A model generated the notes under the pieces. That model saw only the letters and a list, made by a program, of their open reading frames with translations, was not told where the DNA came from and made no database searches. A DNA stretch of 64,000 nucleotides from JAQGMV01 sp035626595 (GTDB lineage: Bacteria; Pseudomonadota; Gammaproteobacteria; Burkholderiales; SG8-41). Below, in pieces: positions 52,499 through 60,856 of this stretch (its first letter is position 1; every line of letters starts with the position of its first letter). The stretch spans positions 1 to 64,000 of the forward strand of contig DASPNJ010000078.1 of NCBI GenBank assembly GCA_035626595.1, written 5' to 3'. Position numbers and translations under genes: made by a program.

Positions 52499-53764
52499 AT
52501 GAGCAAGCGCTTTGGCAGAACCATTCTCGCGCGCACGATCGCAACGGCGTTCGCCGCGGCCGCGCTGGGCGCGGGCAGCGCGTACGCGAAGGTCGAGGGC
52601 GACACCATCTACCTCGGCTCCGCGATCTCGCTCACCGGCAAGTACTCGAGCAACGGCATCAACGCGAAGAACGGCTACGAGTTCGCGGTGAAGCGCATCA
52701 ACGACATGGGCGGCGTCAAGGTGGGCGGCAAGGCCTACAAGCTGAAGGTCGTGTACTACGACGACGAGTCGACGCCCGCGCGCGCCGCGCAGCTCGCGGA
52801 GCGTCTCATCCGCCAGGATGACATCAAGTACATGCTGGGGCCGTACAGCTCGGGGCTGACGAAGGCGGTCGCACCGGTCATCGAAGCGAACAAGATCCCG
52901 ATGGTCGAGGCCGAAGGCGCTTCGCGCTCGCTCTTCACGCAGGGCTACCGGTATCTCTTCGCGGTGCTGTCCACCTCCGAGCAGTATCTCGCGAGCTCGG
53001 TGGACCTCGCCGCCGAGATGGCGGAGAAAAACGGCAAGAAGCCGAGTGACGTGAAGATCGCGATGGCGTTCGAGAACGATCCGTTCTCGCTCGACGTGCG
53101 CGCCGGCGTGATGGACGACGCCAAAGAGCACAAGATGAAGATCGTGGTGGACGACAAGCTGCCGCGCGATCTCTCGGACATGTCAGCGACGCTAACCAAG
53201 GTGAAGGCGCTCAAGCCCGATCTGCTGGTCGTTTCCGGGCACGAGAAAGGCGCGAGCACGGCGATGCGCCAGATCATCGACATGAACGTGAACGTGCCGA
53301 TGATCGCGATCACGCACTGCGAATCGGGCAAGCTCGTGCCGCAGTTCGGCGCCGGTGCGAACGGCGTGCTGTGCCCGACGCAGTGGTCGGAGACGCTTTC
53401 CTACAAGGGCAAGTACTTCGGCTCGGCGGCCGACTACGACAAGGCGTTCAAGGCCGCTTACCCGGATTACAAGACGGTGCCGTACCAGACGGCGCAGGCC
53501 TCCGCCGCCGTCCTCGTATGGAAGGAAGCGTTCGAACGTGCGAACTCCTTTGACAAGGAGAAGCTGCGCGACGCGCTCGCCGCCACGGACATGATGACGT
53601 TCTACGGTCCGATCGATTTCGACAAGTCGGGCAAGAACACCGCGAAGCCCATGGTGCTGCGGCAGATCCAGTCTGGCGAGTACGTGGTCGTCGCGCCCAC
53701 GCGCTGGGCAACGGCCAAGCTCATCTATCCGCGTAAGCAGGCGCTGCAGGCGGCGTCACGGTAG
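52499..53764 (+). CDS. livK: Branched-chain-type ABC transporter substrate-binding protein
   Basis: 421 residues. ATG 52499 has GGAGG seven bases upstream. A signal peptide ends near SAYAKVEG. Residues about 35-390 are a Peripla_BP_6 domain (IYLGSAISLTGKYSSNGIN at its start, and GPYSSGLTKAVAPVIEANK). Substrates in this family are branched-chain amino acids, urea, amides or aromatic acids; the sequence does not decide. It is the first gene of the operon and is separated from livH by a repeat. Confidence 0.9.
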   Translation: MSKRFGRTILARTIATAFAAAALGAGSAYAKVEGDTIYLGSAISLTGKYSSNGINAKNGYEFAVKRINDMGGVKVGGKAYKLKVVYYDDESTPARAAQLAERLIRQDDIKYMLGPYSSGLTKAVAPVIEANKIPMVEAEGASRSLFTQGYRYLFAVLSTSEQYLASSVDLAAEMAEKNGKKPSDVKIAMAFENDPFSLDVRAGVMDDAKEHKMKIVVDDKLPRDLSDMSATLTKVKALKPDLLVVSGHEKGASTAMRQIIDMNVNVPMIAITHCESGKLVPQFGAGANGVLCPTQWSETLSYKGKYFGSAADYDKAFKAAYPDYKTVPYQTAQASAAVLVWKEAFERANSFDKEKLRDALAATDMMTFYGPIDFDKSGKNTAKPMVLRQIQSGEYVVVAPTRWATAKLIYPRKQALQAASR

Positions 53765-53789
53765 CTCTACCGCAACTTCGCAAAACGTT

Positions 53790-53862
53790 CGTCATTCCCG
53801 CGTAGGCGGGAATCCAGAGCGGCTGTTTCGCCTGGACCTCCGCCTGCGCGGGGGTGACGACG
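53790..53862. repeat. Composite dRS3-like repeat between livK and livH
   Basis: ATTCCC GCGTAGGC GGGAAT (53794-53813) is followed by an AATCCAG...CTGGACCTCCGC spacer and a second hairpin, CGCCTGCGCGGGGGTGACG. Unit pairs of this kind (TCATTCCCGC...GGGGGTGACG) occur widely in betaproteobacteria as intergenic mini-elements. In the livK-livH gap the hairpins could protect the livK message and give the binding protein more expression than the membrane subunits. Confidence 0.75.
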
Positions 53863-53887
53863 AGGTGCGACTTCGGAGTCGCGGCAC

Positions 53888-54790
53888 ATGCTCGACAACC
53901 TGATGCTCCTGAAGGACTCGCCGGTGCTGAACGTCCAGCTTCTGCTCGACAGGCTCTTCATCGGCGCGACCTTCGCGCTCGCGGCCTATGGCCTCGCGCT
54001 GGTGTGGGGCGTCATGAACGTCAAAAACCTCGCGCAGGGCGACTTCGTGATCCTCGGGGGCTATATCGCGGTGGTGGTGGGCGACGCGGGCTACAACCCG
54101 ATCTTCGCGCTGCCGGTCGCGGTCGTGGTCATGTTCGCGTACGGCTGGATCGTGTATCGCGTGATCGTGAGCCGGGTGGTGGAGCGCGACCTCTTCACTT
54201 CGCTGCTCGCGACGTTCGGCCTCGCGATCGTCATGGCGCAGGGCATGAACCTCGCGTTCGGGTCCGACGTTCGCACCGCCGACCCCGGGCTCGATACCCG
54301 GATGTTTTTCGGCGGGCTCGTCACGGTCGCCGAGATCAAGATGCTCGCTCTGGCGCTCGCCGCGGTGCTGGCCGGCATCGTGGTCGCCTTCATGAGGAAA
54401 AGCCGGATGGGCCAGGCGATCCGCGCGACGGCGCAGGATGCACGCGCCGCGCGCGTGATGGGCATCGATACGGAGCGCGTCTACGCCTTCACCTTCGCGC
54501 TCAATTCCGCGATCTGCGGCGCCGCCGGCGTGCTGATCTCGATGATCTGGGTGATCCAGCCGTTCTTCGGCATCACGCACTCGATCCGCTCGTTCGTGAT
54601 CGTGACCGCGGCCGGGCTGGGTAACCTGCCGGGCGTCATCGTCGCCGGGTTCGGCCTGGGCTTCGCCGAGCAATACGCAGGCTTCCTCCTCGGCGCGGAA
54701 TTCCAGCAGGCGACGGTCGTCGGGCTCCTCGTGCTGATTCTCGTATGGCGCCAGGTCCAGCAGGCGGGGCGCAGGCAGGCGGTGCAATGA
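53888..54790 (+). CDS. livH: Branched-chain-type ABC transporter permease LivH
   Basis: 300 residues with eight or nine transmembrane helices. Motifs of the LivH family include AYGLALVWGVMNVKNLAQGDF and AICGAAGVLISMIWVIQPFFG. It forms one half of the importer channel. It overlaps livM by four bases (ATGA). Confidence 0.9.
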   Translation: MLDNLMLLKDSPVLNVQLLLDRLFIGATFALAAYGLALVWGVMNVKNLAQGDFVILGGYIAVVVGDAGYNPIFALPVAVVVMFAYGWIVYRVIVSRVVERDLFTSLLATFGLAIVMAQGMNLAFGSDVRTADPGLDTRMFFGGLVTVAEIKMLALALAAVLAGIVVAFMRKSRMGQAIRATAQDARAARVMGIDTERVYAFTFALNSAICGAAGVLISMIWVIQPFFGITHSIRSFVIVTAAGLGNLPGVIVAGFGLGFAEQYAGFLLGAEFQQATVVGLLVLILVWRQVQQAGRRQAVQ

Positions 54791-55878
54791 CGCCGAGACG
54801 CGCGAGCGGCTTGCTGTATGCGGGTGTGCTCGCCGCCGGCATCGGCGCGCCGCTCGCGTTTCCCGATTACACGTTCCAGCTCGCGATGCTGTGGATGATG
54901 ATCCTGTTCGCGCTGACGTGGGACATCGTGGGCGGGCAGATGGGCTACAACTCGCTCGGCAACATCGTGTTCTTCGGCGCCGGCATGTACGTCTGCGCGC
55001 TCACGCAGATCGGGCTCTACTACGACATCGGCGAGTACACGGCCGCTTTCGGCGCGATCCGTGTCGACTTCACGATGCCGCAGTATCTGACGGGTCTCGC
55101 GCTCGGCCTGTGCGCGGCGGCGGTCGCGGGCGTGCTGATCGCGATCGCGTTCGGACGCATCGTGTTCGGGCTGCGCGGGCCGTATTTCGCCATCGGCACG
55201 CTGGGCGTCGCGCTCGCGGCCGGTGAGCTCGTCGGCACCTGGGACTGGGTCGGGGGCGGCGGCGGCATTTCGCTGCCGGTGTACCCGGGCGAGCCGCAAA
55301 CGCGCTCGCTGCTCCTGTACGCGCTCGCCTTTGTCACCGCGGCGGCGGTGTTCGCGTTCCTGCGCTGGCTCTATTCCACGCGCTTCGGCCTCGCGATCAA
55401 CGCGATCCGCGACGACGAGCAGAAGGCCGAGGCGATGGGGCTGCACACGACGCGCTACAAGACCGCGGCGTGGGCGATCTCCGGATTCTTCCTCGCGATC
55501 ACCGGCGGCATCTTCGGCAACATGACGGGCTTCATCGAGCCGCTGGAGGTCGCATTCCCCACGGTCACGTTCGGCGTGTTCATGGTGCTGATGGTGCTCC
55601 TCGGCGGCAAGGGCACCTTGTGGGGGCCCGTCATCGGCGCCACGATCTTCCACGTGATCAAGGAGGTCACGTGGACCTATCTCCTAGGCTGGCAGTGGAT
55701 CACGCTCGGCGCGCTCATCATCGTGAACGTGATCTTCTTCCAGCAGGGCATCCTCGGCTGGGCGCGCGAACGATGGCCCGCACGCTTCGGCATCCGCGTG
55801 GACGAGCCGGCCGCCGCAGCCGATGAAGAGTCCGCGCGCGCATCGGTGACGGTGCTGCCGCGCCAGGAGGCCGCATGA
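54787..55878 (+). CDS. livM: Branched-chain-type ABC transporter permease LivM
   Basis: 363 residues from ATG 54787. It has about ten helices. The LivM-family pattern includes LTWDIVGGQMGYNSLGNIVF and GPYFAIGTLGVALAAGELVG, with the EAA-like loop DEQKAEAMGLHTTRYKTAAW. The C-terminal 30 residues are a hydrophilic tail. It overlaps livG by four bases. Confidence 0.9.
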   Translation: MTPRRASGLLYAGVLAAGIGAPLAFPDYTFQLAMLWMMILFALTWDIVGGQMGYNSLGNIVFFGAGMYVCALTQIGLYYDIGEYTAAFGAIRVDFTMPQYLTGLALGLCAAAVAGVLIAIAFGRIVFGLRGPYFAIGTLGVALAAGELVGTWDWVGGGGGISLPVYPGEPQTRSLLLYALAFVTAAAVFAFLRWLYSTRFGLAINAIRDDEQKAEAMGLHTTRYKTAAWAISGFFLAITGGIFGNMTGFIEPLEVAFPTVTFGVFMVLMVLLGGKGTLWGPVIGATIFHVIKEVTWTYLLGWQWITLGALIIVNVIFFQQGILGWARERWPARFGIRVDEPAAAADEESARASVTVLPRQEAA

Positions 55879-56621
55879 GCGCGCCCGTGATCGAGGTGCG
55901 CGGCGTCACCAAGGCGTTCGGCGGCGTGGTCGCGAACCGCGAGATCACGCTGCACGTGGACGAAGGGCGTATCACCGCGCTGATCGGACCGAACGGATCG
56001 GGCAAGACGACGCTCTTCAACTCGATCGCGGGCTATCACCCGATCGACGCCGGCTCGATCCGCTTCGACGGCCGCGAGATCTCGCACTTGAACGTGCAGC
56101 GCATCGCGCGGCTCGGGCTCATGCGCACGTTCCAGCAGACGCGCATCTACGGCCAGCTCTCCTGCCTCGACAACATGCGCATCTCCACGCCGCACCGCAA
56201 GGCAACCTGGCGCGACATGTTCGCCCGCGACAACCCTGCGGTTAAGCGCCGCGCCGAGGACCTGCTCGCATTCGTAGGTCTGCACGCGAAGCGGCTGCTG
56301 CCGGCGGGGTCGCTGTCTTTCGGACAGCAGAAGCTGCTCGAGTTCGCGATGGCGCTCATGAACGAGCCGCGCGTGCTCATGCTCGACGAGCCGACGGCCG
56401 GCATCAATCCGACGCTCATCAACGGCCTCATCGACCGGCTGCGCCGCGCGAACCGCGAGCTGGGGATCACGCTGTTCGTGATCGAGCACAACATGCGGGT
56501 CATCATGAACATGGCGGAGCACGTGTACTGCCTCGCGCACGGCGAGCTCCTCGCGCACGGCCCGCCCGAGCACATCCGCTCGGATCCGCGCGTGCTGCAG
56601 GCCTATCTCGGAGCGCACTGA
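55875..56621 (+). CDS. livG: Branched-chain-type ABC transporter ATPase LivG
   Basis: 248 residues. Walker A is GPNGSGKTT near residues 38-46, the signature LSFGQQKLLEFAMALM and Walker B VLMLDEPTAGINP. The LivG-type helix TFQQTRIYGQLSCLDNM follows Walker A. Its stop overlaps the livF start by one base (TGATG). Confidence 0.92.
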   Translation: MSAPVIEVRGVTKAFGGVVANREITLHVDEGRITALIGPNGSGKTTLFNSIAGYHPIDAGSIRFDGREISHLNVQRIARLGLMRTFQQTRIYGQLSCLDNMRISTPHRKATWRDMFARDNPAVKRRAEDLLAFVGLHAKRLLPAGSLSFGQQKLLEFAMALMNEPRVLMLDEPTAGINPTLINGLIDRLRRANRELGITLFVIEHNMRVIMNMAEHVYCLAHGELLAHGPPEHIRSDPRVLQAYLGAH

Positions 56622-57484
56622 TGAGCGCGCGCGAAGCGCTGGGCTATCACGCGGGCGGCATCGAGACCGTCATCTCCGTCGAGGAGGTGAACCGGCAGGC
56701 CGGGCGCCTGCGCGAACCGGTGAGCGTCGAGCGCCTCGCCGCGCTCGCGCGTAACGATCCGCATCTCGAGCTCGACGAGCTCACCGCCGGCTACGGCCGC
56801 ATGGAGGTGCTGTACGGCTTCAATCTAAAGGTCGCGCGCGGCCAGTCGCTGTGTCTCATCGGCCCCAACGGCGCGGGCAAGTCGACCGTGCTGCATTCGA
56901 TCTACGGCTTCACGCGAATCTTCGGTGGCGCCATCCGCGTCGGGCCGAACGGCGTGACAGCCGACATCACGCATTCGAGCCCGAACGAGAAGCTCGGGCG
57001 ATCCGGCATCGCCTACATCCTTCAGGACAAGTCGATCTTTCCGGACATGACCGTGGAGGAGAATCTGTGGATGGGCGGCTATCTCCTGCCATCCCGCGCG
57101 CTCGCGCGCGAGCGCGCGGAGAAGGTGTTCGAGCGCTACGAGCGCCTCGCCGCGCGGCGCAGACACCCTGCACGGGTGCTCTCGGGCGGCGAGCGGCGGC
57201 TGCTGGAGATCTCGCGCGCTCTCGTGATGGAGCCCGACATCCTGCTGGTGGACGAGCCCTCGATCGGCCTCGAGCCACGCTTCATCGATATGGTGTTCGG
57301 CATCCTGCAGGACCTCCAGCGCGAGGAAGGCAAGACGATCGTCATGGTCGAACAGAACGCGAAGCGCGGCCTGGAATTCGCGGACATCGGCTACGTGCTG
57401 GTCTCGGGTGAGCTCGTGATGGCCGCGCCGGGTCGCGAGCTGCTGGAGAACCCTGAAGTCGGAAGGCTCTTTCTCGGCGGCTGA
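56621..57484 (+). CDS. livF: Branched-chain-type ABC transporter ATPase LivF with N-terminal extension
   Basis: 287 residues, about 50 more than usual. The first 45 residues (including SVEEVNRQAGRLREPVSVER) are an unrecognised polar extension. Walker A is GPNGAGKST near 82-90, the signature LSGGERRLLEISRALV and Walker B ILLVDEPSIGLEP. A short insert (NGVTADITHSSPNEKLGRSG) also sits before the Q-loop. The extension may have a regulatory or docking role. Confidence 0.88.
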   Translation: MSAREALGYHAGGIETVISVEEVNRQAGRLREPVSVERLAALARNDPHLELDELTAGYGRMEVLYGFNLKVARGQSLCLIGPNGAGKSTVLHSIYGFTRIFGGAIRVGPNGVTADITHSSPNEKLGRSGIAYILQDKSIFPDMTVEENLWMGGYLLPSRALARERAEKVFERYERLAARRRHPARVLSGGERRLLEISRALVMEPDILLVDEPSIGLEPRFIDMVFGILQDLQREEGKTIVMVEQNAKRGLEFADIGYVLVSGELVMAAPGRELLENPEVGRLFLGG

Positions 57485-57567
57485 AGTCGGGAGCGCGGAT
57501 CGCGATCCTGTAACAACGCCGGAACGCTGCCGGTTTTATGTCTTGTCCACTACAAGGAGAGCTCACC

Positions 57568-58533
57568 ATGAAATACAGACATGCCGCAGCCATTGCCGCA
57601 AGCGTCGCACTCGCCTACCCGGCGGCGGCGCTCGCCGACTGGCCCGCGCAGCCCGTTCGTATCATCGTGCCGTTCAGCACCGGCGGCGGCACGGATATCC
57701 AGGCGCGGCTCCTCGCCGACGCCTTCAGCAGGAGCACCGGCCAAAACTTCATCGTCGACAACAAGCCGGGCGCGAGCGGTCTCGTGGGCGCGCAGCTCGT
57801 CGAGAGCGCAGCCGCGGACGGCTATACGGTGCTCTTCACCAGCGCGACGATCGCGATCAATCCGACGCTCTACGGCAAGCGCTGGACGGTGCATCCGCTC
57901 GAGGACCTCGAGCCCGTAAGCTGGATCACTTCCGCGCCGCTCGTGCTGATCACGCACCCGACGGTGCCGGCGAAGACCGTTCCCGAGCTGATCGCGCTCG
58001 CCAAGAAGCAGCCGAACTATCTCAACAATGCGATCAACACACCCGGCAGCACCAGCCATCTGGCCGCCGAGATGCTGAAGCAGAAGGTGGGCATCGAAGT
58101 GACGCTCGTCCCGTTCAAGGGCGGCGGTCCCGCCGTGCGTTCGGTGGTCGCGGGCGAGACCGATTTCTTGTTCGCGACCGGGCCTTCGGCAGCGCCGTTC
58201 ATCCGGAGCGGGCGCGTGCGCGCGCTCGCCGTGACCACGCCCAAGCGCTCGTCGGCGTTCCCCGACGTGCCGACGATGAGCACGTTCTATCCGGGCTTCG
58301 AAGCCGACAACTGGTACGCGATGTTCTTCCGCAAGGGCACGCCGCAGGAGGCGGTCACCAGACTGAGCTCCGAGATCCGCAAGGCGCTGGACTCACCGCA
58401 GGTGAAGAAATTCATGGCGCGCGAATCGCTCGACCCGGTCGGCAGCACGCCGGATGAGTTGCGCGCGCAGGTGAAGCGGGAGATCGCGAAGTACGGCAAC
58501 GTGATCCGCGTCGGGCAGATCCAGCTTCGATAA
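57568..58533 (+). CDS. Bug/TctC family periplasmic substrate-binding protein
   Basis: 321 residues from ATG 57568, with AAGGAG upstream. A signal peptide ends ALADWP. The Bug domain starts WPAQPVRIIVPFSTGGGTDI and includes VVENKPGASG-type VDNKPGASGLVGAQ and GSTSHLAAEML. Bug proteins usually serve TTT-family TctAB carriers. Here the gene follows the liv operon by 83 bases and lies 39 kb from tctAB, so it may be a partner of either or an orphan. Confidence 0.92.
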   Translation: MKYRHAAAIAASVALAYPAAALADWPAQPVRIIVPFSTGGGTDIQARLLADAFSRSTGQNFIVDNKPGASGLVGAQLVESAAADGYTVLFTSATIAINPTLYGKRWTVHPLEDLEPVSWITSAPLVLITHPTVPAKTVPELIALAKKQPNYLNNAINTPGSTSHLAAEMLKQKVGIEVTLVPFKGGGPAVRSVVAGETDFLFATGPSAAPFIRSGRVRALAVTTPKRSSAFPDVPTMSTFYPGFEADNWYAMFFRKGTPQEAVTRLSSEIRKALDSPQVKKFMARESLDPVGSTPDELRAQVKREIAKYGNVIRVGQIQLR

Positions 58534-58599
58534 CGCGCGTACGCGATGGCTGCCGCGACCGGCGGCCATCGTCGTTCTCGCGCTGATCGTGCGGAGCCG

Positions 58600-58977
58600 C
58601 TAACCCTTGGCGTCTCTGGCCGCGCGCGTGCGGCGCGCGCCGGTGTCCTGCGCACCACCGGCCGTACCCGACGCCGCGCTCGGGTCGGAGGCGCCCTTCG
58701 CACGCTCTTTCGCGCGTGCCCGCGGCTCCAGACCGCCTGTGCTGCCGACGTCAGGCTGTACACCTTTACCCTGCGGTTGACCCGCTCCGGTCACCGCACC
58801 CCTGGGGGTCGTCGTTTGCGCGCCTGAATCGCTCGGTAAATTCGCGGTCGAATCGCGGGGCCGCGCGGGGTCGGATTTCTGTGCCTGCGCCTTGTCTGCA
58901 GCCTGCTGCGCCGACGCCGCCGACGCGATCGATAGACCCAGGCCAAATACCACGGCTGCTGCTGCTCGGACGATCAT
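58600..58977 (-). CDS. Small exported protein, paralogue of the lipoprotein at 44172-44537
   Basis: 125 residues from ATG 58977, with GAAGGA upstream. The signal peptide ends SAASAQQAAD. The mature part contains DPARPRDSTANLPSDSG, GAVTGAG, VQPDVGSTGGLEPRARAK, in the same order and spacing as the lipoprotein 14 kb upstream. The ends differ (here TRAARDAKG). It is low-complexity and probably unstructured, with no known function. Confidence 0.7.
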   Translation of the reverse strand: MIVRAAAAVVFGLGLSIASAASAQQAADKAQAQKSDPARPRDSTANLPSDSGAQTTTPRGAVTGAGQPQGKGVQPDVGSTGGLEPRARAKERAKGASDPSAASGTAGGAQDTGARRTRAARDAKG

Positions 58978-59033
58978 GGTCGTTCCTTCCTCATACGTTG
59001 TGAACGTACGCCGTCTGCAACTTCGATGCCGCC

Positions 59034-59060
59034 GTTCGCCCTGAGCTGGTCGAAGGGCAA
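59034..59060. repeat. Dispersed repeat GTTCGCCCTGAGC-type
   Basis: GTTCGCCCTGAGCTGGTCGAAGGGCAA holds an imperfect palindrome: TTCG...CGAA with GCCCT/AGGGC. This sequence type (CCTTCGACxxGCTCAGGGCGAAC) is a dispersed intergenic repeat known in many proteobacteria. It lies between two minus-strand genes. Confidence 0.7.
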
Positions 59061-59065
59061 ACCTC

Positions 59066-59089
59066 AAAATCGGAACGGGCCCCGATTTT
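59066..59089 (-). terminator. Candidate terminator after the PRC-barrel gene
   Basis: AAAATCGG (59066-59073) and CCGATTTT (59082-59089) are exact inverses around an 8-base loop. On the minus strand the hairpin lies just past the PRC-barrel stop codon and ends in TTTT. Confidence 0.6.
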
Positions 59090-59091
59090 CA

Positions 59092-59811
59092 TCAGCGCGC
59101 CGCGACCACCGCATCCGGGACGTCGATCGGTTCACCGGGGGGCGAGAGATCGACGCGGCCGAGATAGCGCAGCGCATCGCGAGGCATGCGATCGCCGTCG
59201 GTCCCCACCAGTCGTGTCAGCTCGGCGCGAGGCACCGCGAGCGCCAGGCGTTGCGAGCTCGCGCCGCCGCGCGCGAGCGCACTCATCGGCACGGCGAACG
59301 CGTGATCGGCGATGGTACCGACGTGCGGATGCAGGAATCGCATCACGAGGTAGCCGAGACGGGCGCTGTGCAGGTCGATGACCGAATCGACGATGTAGCC
59401 GACATCGCGGCCGGCAGCGTCCTCGACCGGCATTCCGATCAGCCGGCTCATGTAACGCGCACCGGCGGCCGCCGAGCTCACCTGGGGCTGCTCCGCACCC
59501 GCACCTTCGAGGAACAGGCCCTGGTCGGTGCGCCTGAGCAAGCCGATCGCCACCGGATACAGCGTCTGACCGGGCGGGCGGCGAACGTCGGAGATCAGCC
59601 CATAGCGCGCCTCGCCGGTCGCGAGATCGACGACGACGTCCTTAAGCAGGCCGACGTGCCTGCTCTGGCTGTCGTTCACCGGTTGTCCGATCAATCGGCT
59701 GACCCACACGGGACGATATGCCGCGTCGCGCTCACCGGGCGAAGCGGCGGCTGAACAGGAAAGAAAAGCGGACAACACTGCAACGATTGCAACGATGCGC
59801 CGCGTGCGCAT
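59092..59811 (-). CDS. Exported protein with two PRC-barrel domains
   Basis: 239 residues from ATG 59811 (MRTRRIVAIVAVLSAFLSCS, a signal peptide). Two PRC-barrel repeats follow: the first near residues 30-95 (VSRLIGQPVNDSQSRHVGLL) and the second near 115-180 (MSRLIGMPVEDAAGRDVGYI). Each contains the SRLIGxPV and VGxxxDxVxDL motifs. PRC-barrel proteins occur in photosynthetic reaction centres, RNA-processing factors and many envelope-stress settings. The exact role here is unknown. Confidence 0.85.
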   Translation of the reverse strand: MRTRRIVAIVAVLSAFLSCSAAASPGERDAAYRPVWVSRLIGQPVNDSQSRHVGLLKDVVVDLATGEARYGLISDVRRPPGQTLYPVAIGLLRRTDQGLFLEGAGAEQPQVSSAAAGARYMSRLIGMPVEDAAGRDVGYIVDSVIDLHSARLGYLVMRFLHPHVGTIADHAFAVPMSALARGGASSQRLALAVPRAELTRLVGTDGDRMPRDALRYLGRVDLSPPGEPIDVPDAVVAAR

Positions 59812-59921
59812 GACGGCCTCCGTTCTGCGACTCTTCATGTCCCGTGAGGATGCAAGCCGCGCGCGCGAAGTCCGGCACAGCGTTTGCCGCGGCAACGCTG
59901 ACACCGTCACAAGGAGGCATC

Positions 59922-60128
59922 GTGAGAAAACCTTTACTGGCTATCGCATTGGTCGCGGCGGCTTCGACCGGATGCGCGACCTGGAACGAGATGGACCGCA
60001 CGGAGAAAGGCACCGCGGTCGGCGCGACCGGCGGCGCGGTGGTCGGCGGGATCATCGGCGGGCCGATCGGGGCAGCGGTCGGCGCCGGGGTCGGCGGCTA
60101 TGCCGGTCACCACGAGGCGAAGGATTAG
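59922..60128 (+). CDS. Small glycine-zipper lipoprotein
   Basis: 68 residues from GTG 59922, which has AAGGAGG six bases upstream. The lipobox is STGC near residue 18. The mature part is a glycine-zipper (VGATGGAVVGGIIGGPIGAA, VGAGVGGYAG), the 17-kDa antigen/YMGG-like 2TM type. Such proteins insert in the outer membrane or stabilise it. It lies 51 bases upstream of the response-regulator gene. Confidence 0.75.
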   Translation: MRKPLLAIALVAAASTGCATWNEMDRTEKGTAVGATGGAVVGGIIGGPIGAAVGAGVGGYAGHHEAKD

Positions 60129-60136
60129 ATCGCGGC

Positions 60137-60153
60137 CTTAATCACGGCTTAAG
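60137..60153 (+). promoter_or_regulatory. PmrA-box-like direct repeat upstream of the response regulator
   Basis: CTTAAT (60137-60142), five bases, then CTTAAG (60148-60153). This matches the PmrA/QseB-type half-site pair (C/T)TTAAG-N5-(C/T)TTAAG with one mismatch. It lies 26 bases before the regulator start. A second copy lies before degP at 62134-62150, so this regulator probably controls its own gene and the protease. Confidence 0.75.
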
Positions 60154-60178
60154 GTCCCGGCGCTACCCTCACGGTCCT

Positions 60179-60856
60179 ATGCGCCTCCTTCTGGTCGAAG
60201 ACGATCCCATGATCGGCGCAAGCGTCCAGAAGGGGCTCCGCCAGGACGGCTTCTCGGTCGATTGGGTACGCGACGGCGCGGCGGGCGAAGCGGCGCTTCG
60301 CGCGAACGCGTACGACGCGCTGCTGCTCGACCTCGGGCTGCCGCGCAAGAGCGGCGGCGAGCTCTTGAAGGCCCTCAGGCGCGCCGGCAACACGATCCCG
60401 GTGCTGATCATCACCGCGCGCGACGCGGTGAGCGATCGCATCGCGGGGCTCGACAGCGGCGCCGACGATTACATCGTCAAGCCGTTCGATCTCGACGAGC
60501 TTGCGGCACGCATACGCGCGGTGCAGCGGCGCCACGCCGGTCGGGCCGACCGCGTCGTGCGCGTGGGCGCCGTCGAATTCGACCCCGCGGCGCGCCGCGT
60601 GACGCTCCGCGGCCAGGAGGTTGCGCTGTCGGCTCGCGAGCTCGCGCTGCTCGAGGCGCTGCTCGATCGCCCCGGCGCGATACTCTCGCGCGCGCAGCTC
60701 GAGGAGCGCATCTACGGCTGGGGCGAAGAGATCGAGAGCAATGCCGTGGAGGTGTACGTGCATGCGCTGCGCAGGAAGCTGGGCGCGCAGTTCATCCGCA
60801 CCGTGCGCGGCGTCGGCTACACCATTCCGCAAAGCCATGCAGTCGATTCGGCGTGA
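60179..60856 (+). CDS. OmpR/PhoB-type response regulator, PmrA/QseB-like
   Basis: 225 residues. The receiver domain spans 1-115, with phosphorylation site Asp51 in LLLDLGLPRKSG and a conserved Lys in VKPF. The winged-helix DNA-binding domain spans about 130-220 (VALSARELALLEALLDRPG; NAVEVYVHALRRKLG). It resembles PmrA/QseB/BasR. A PmrA-box-like repeat lies upstream. The gene overlaps its sensor kinase by 20 bases. Confidence 0.92.
   Translation: MRLLLVEDDPMIGASVQKGLRQDGFSVDWVRDGAAGEAALRANAYDALLLDLGLPRKSGGELLKALRRAGNTIPVLIITARDAVSDRIAGLDSGADDYIVKPFDLDELAARIRAVQRRHAGRADRVVRVGAVEFDPAARRVTLRGQEVALSARELALLEALLDRPGAILSRAQLEERIYGWGEEIESNAVEVYVHALRRKLGAQFIRTVRGVGYTIPQSHAVDSA

Noticed and set aside
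57568..58533. Assigning the Bug protein as TctC of the tctAB genes
   Set aside because: It is 39 kb away, next to the liv operon, and Bug proteins are numerous in these genomes. Partnership cannot be inferred from sequence.
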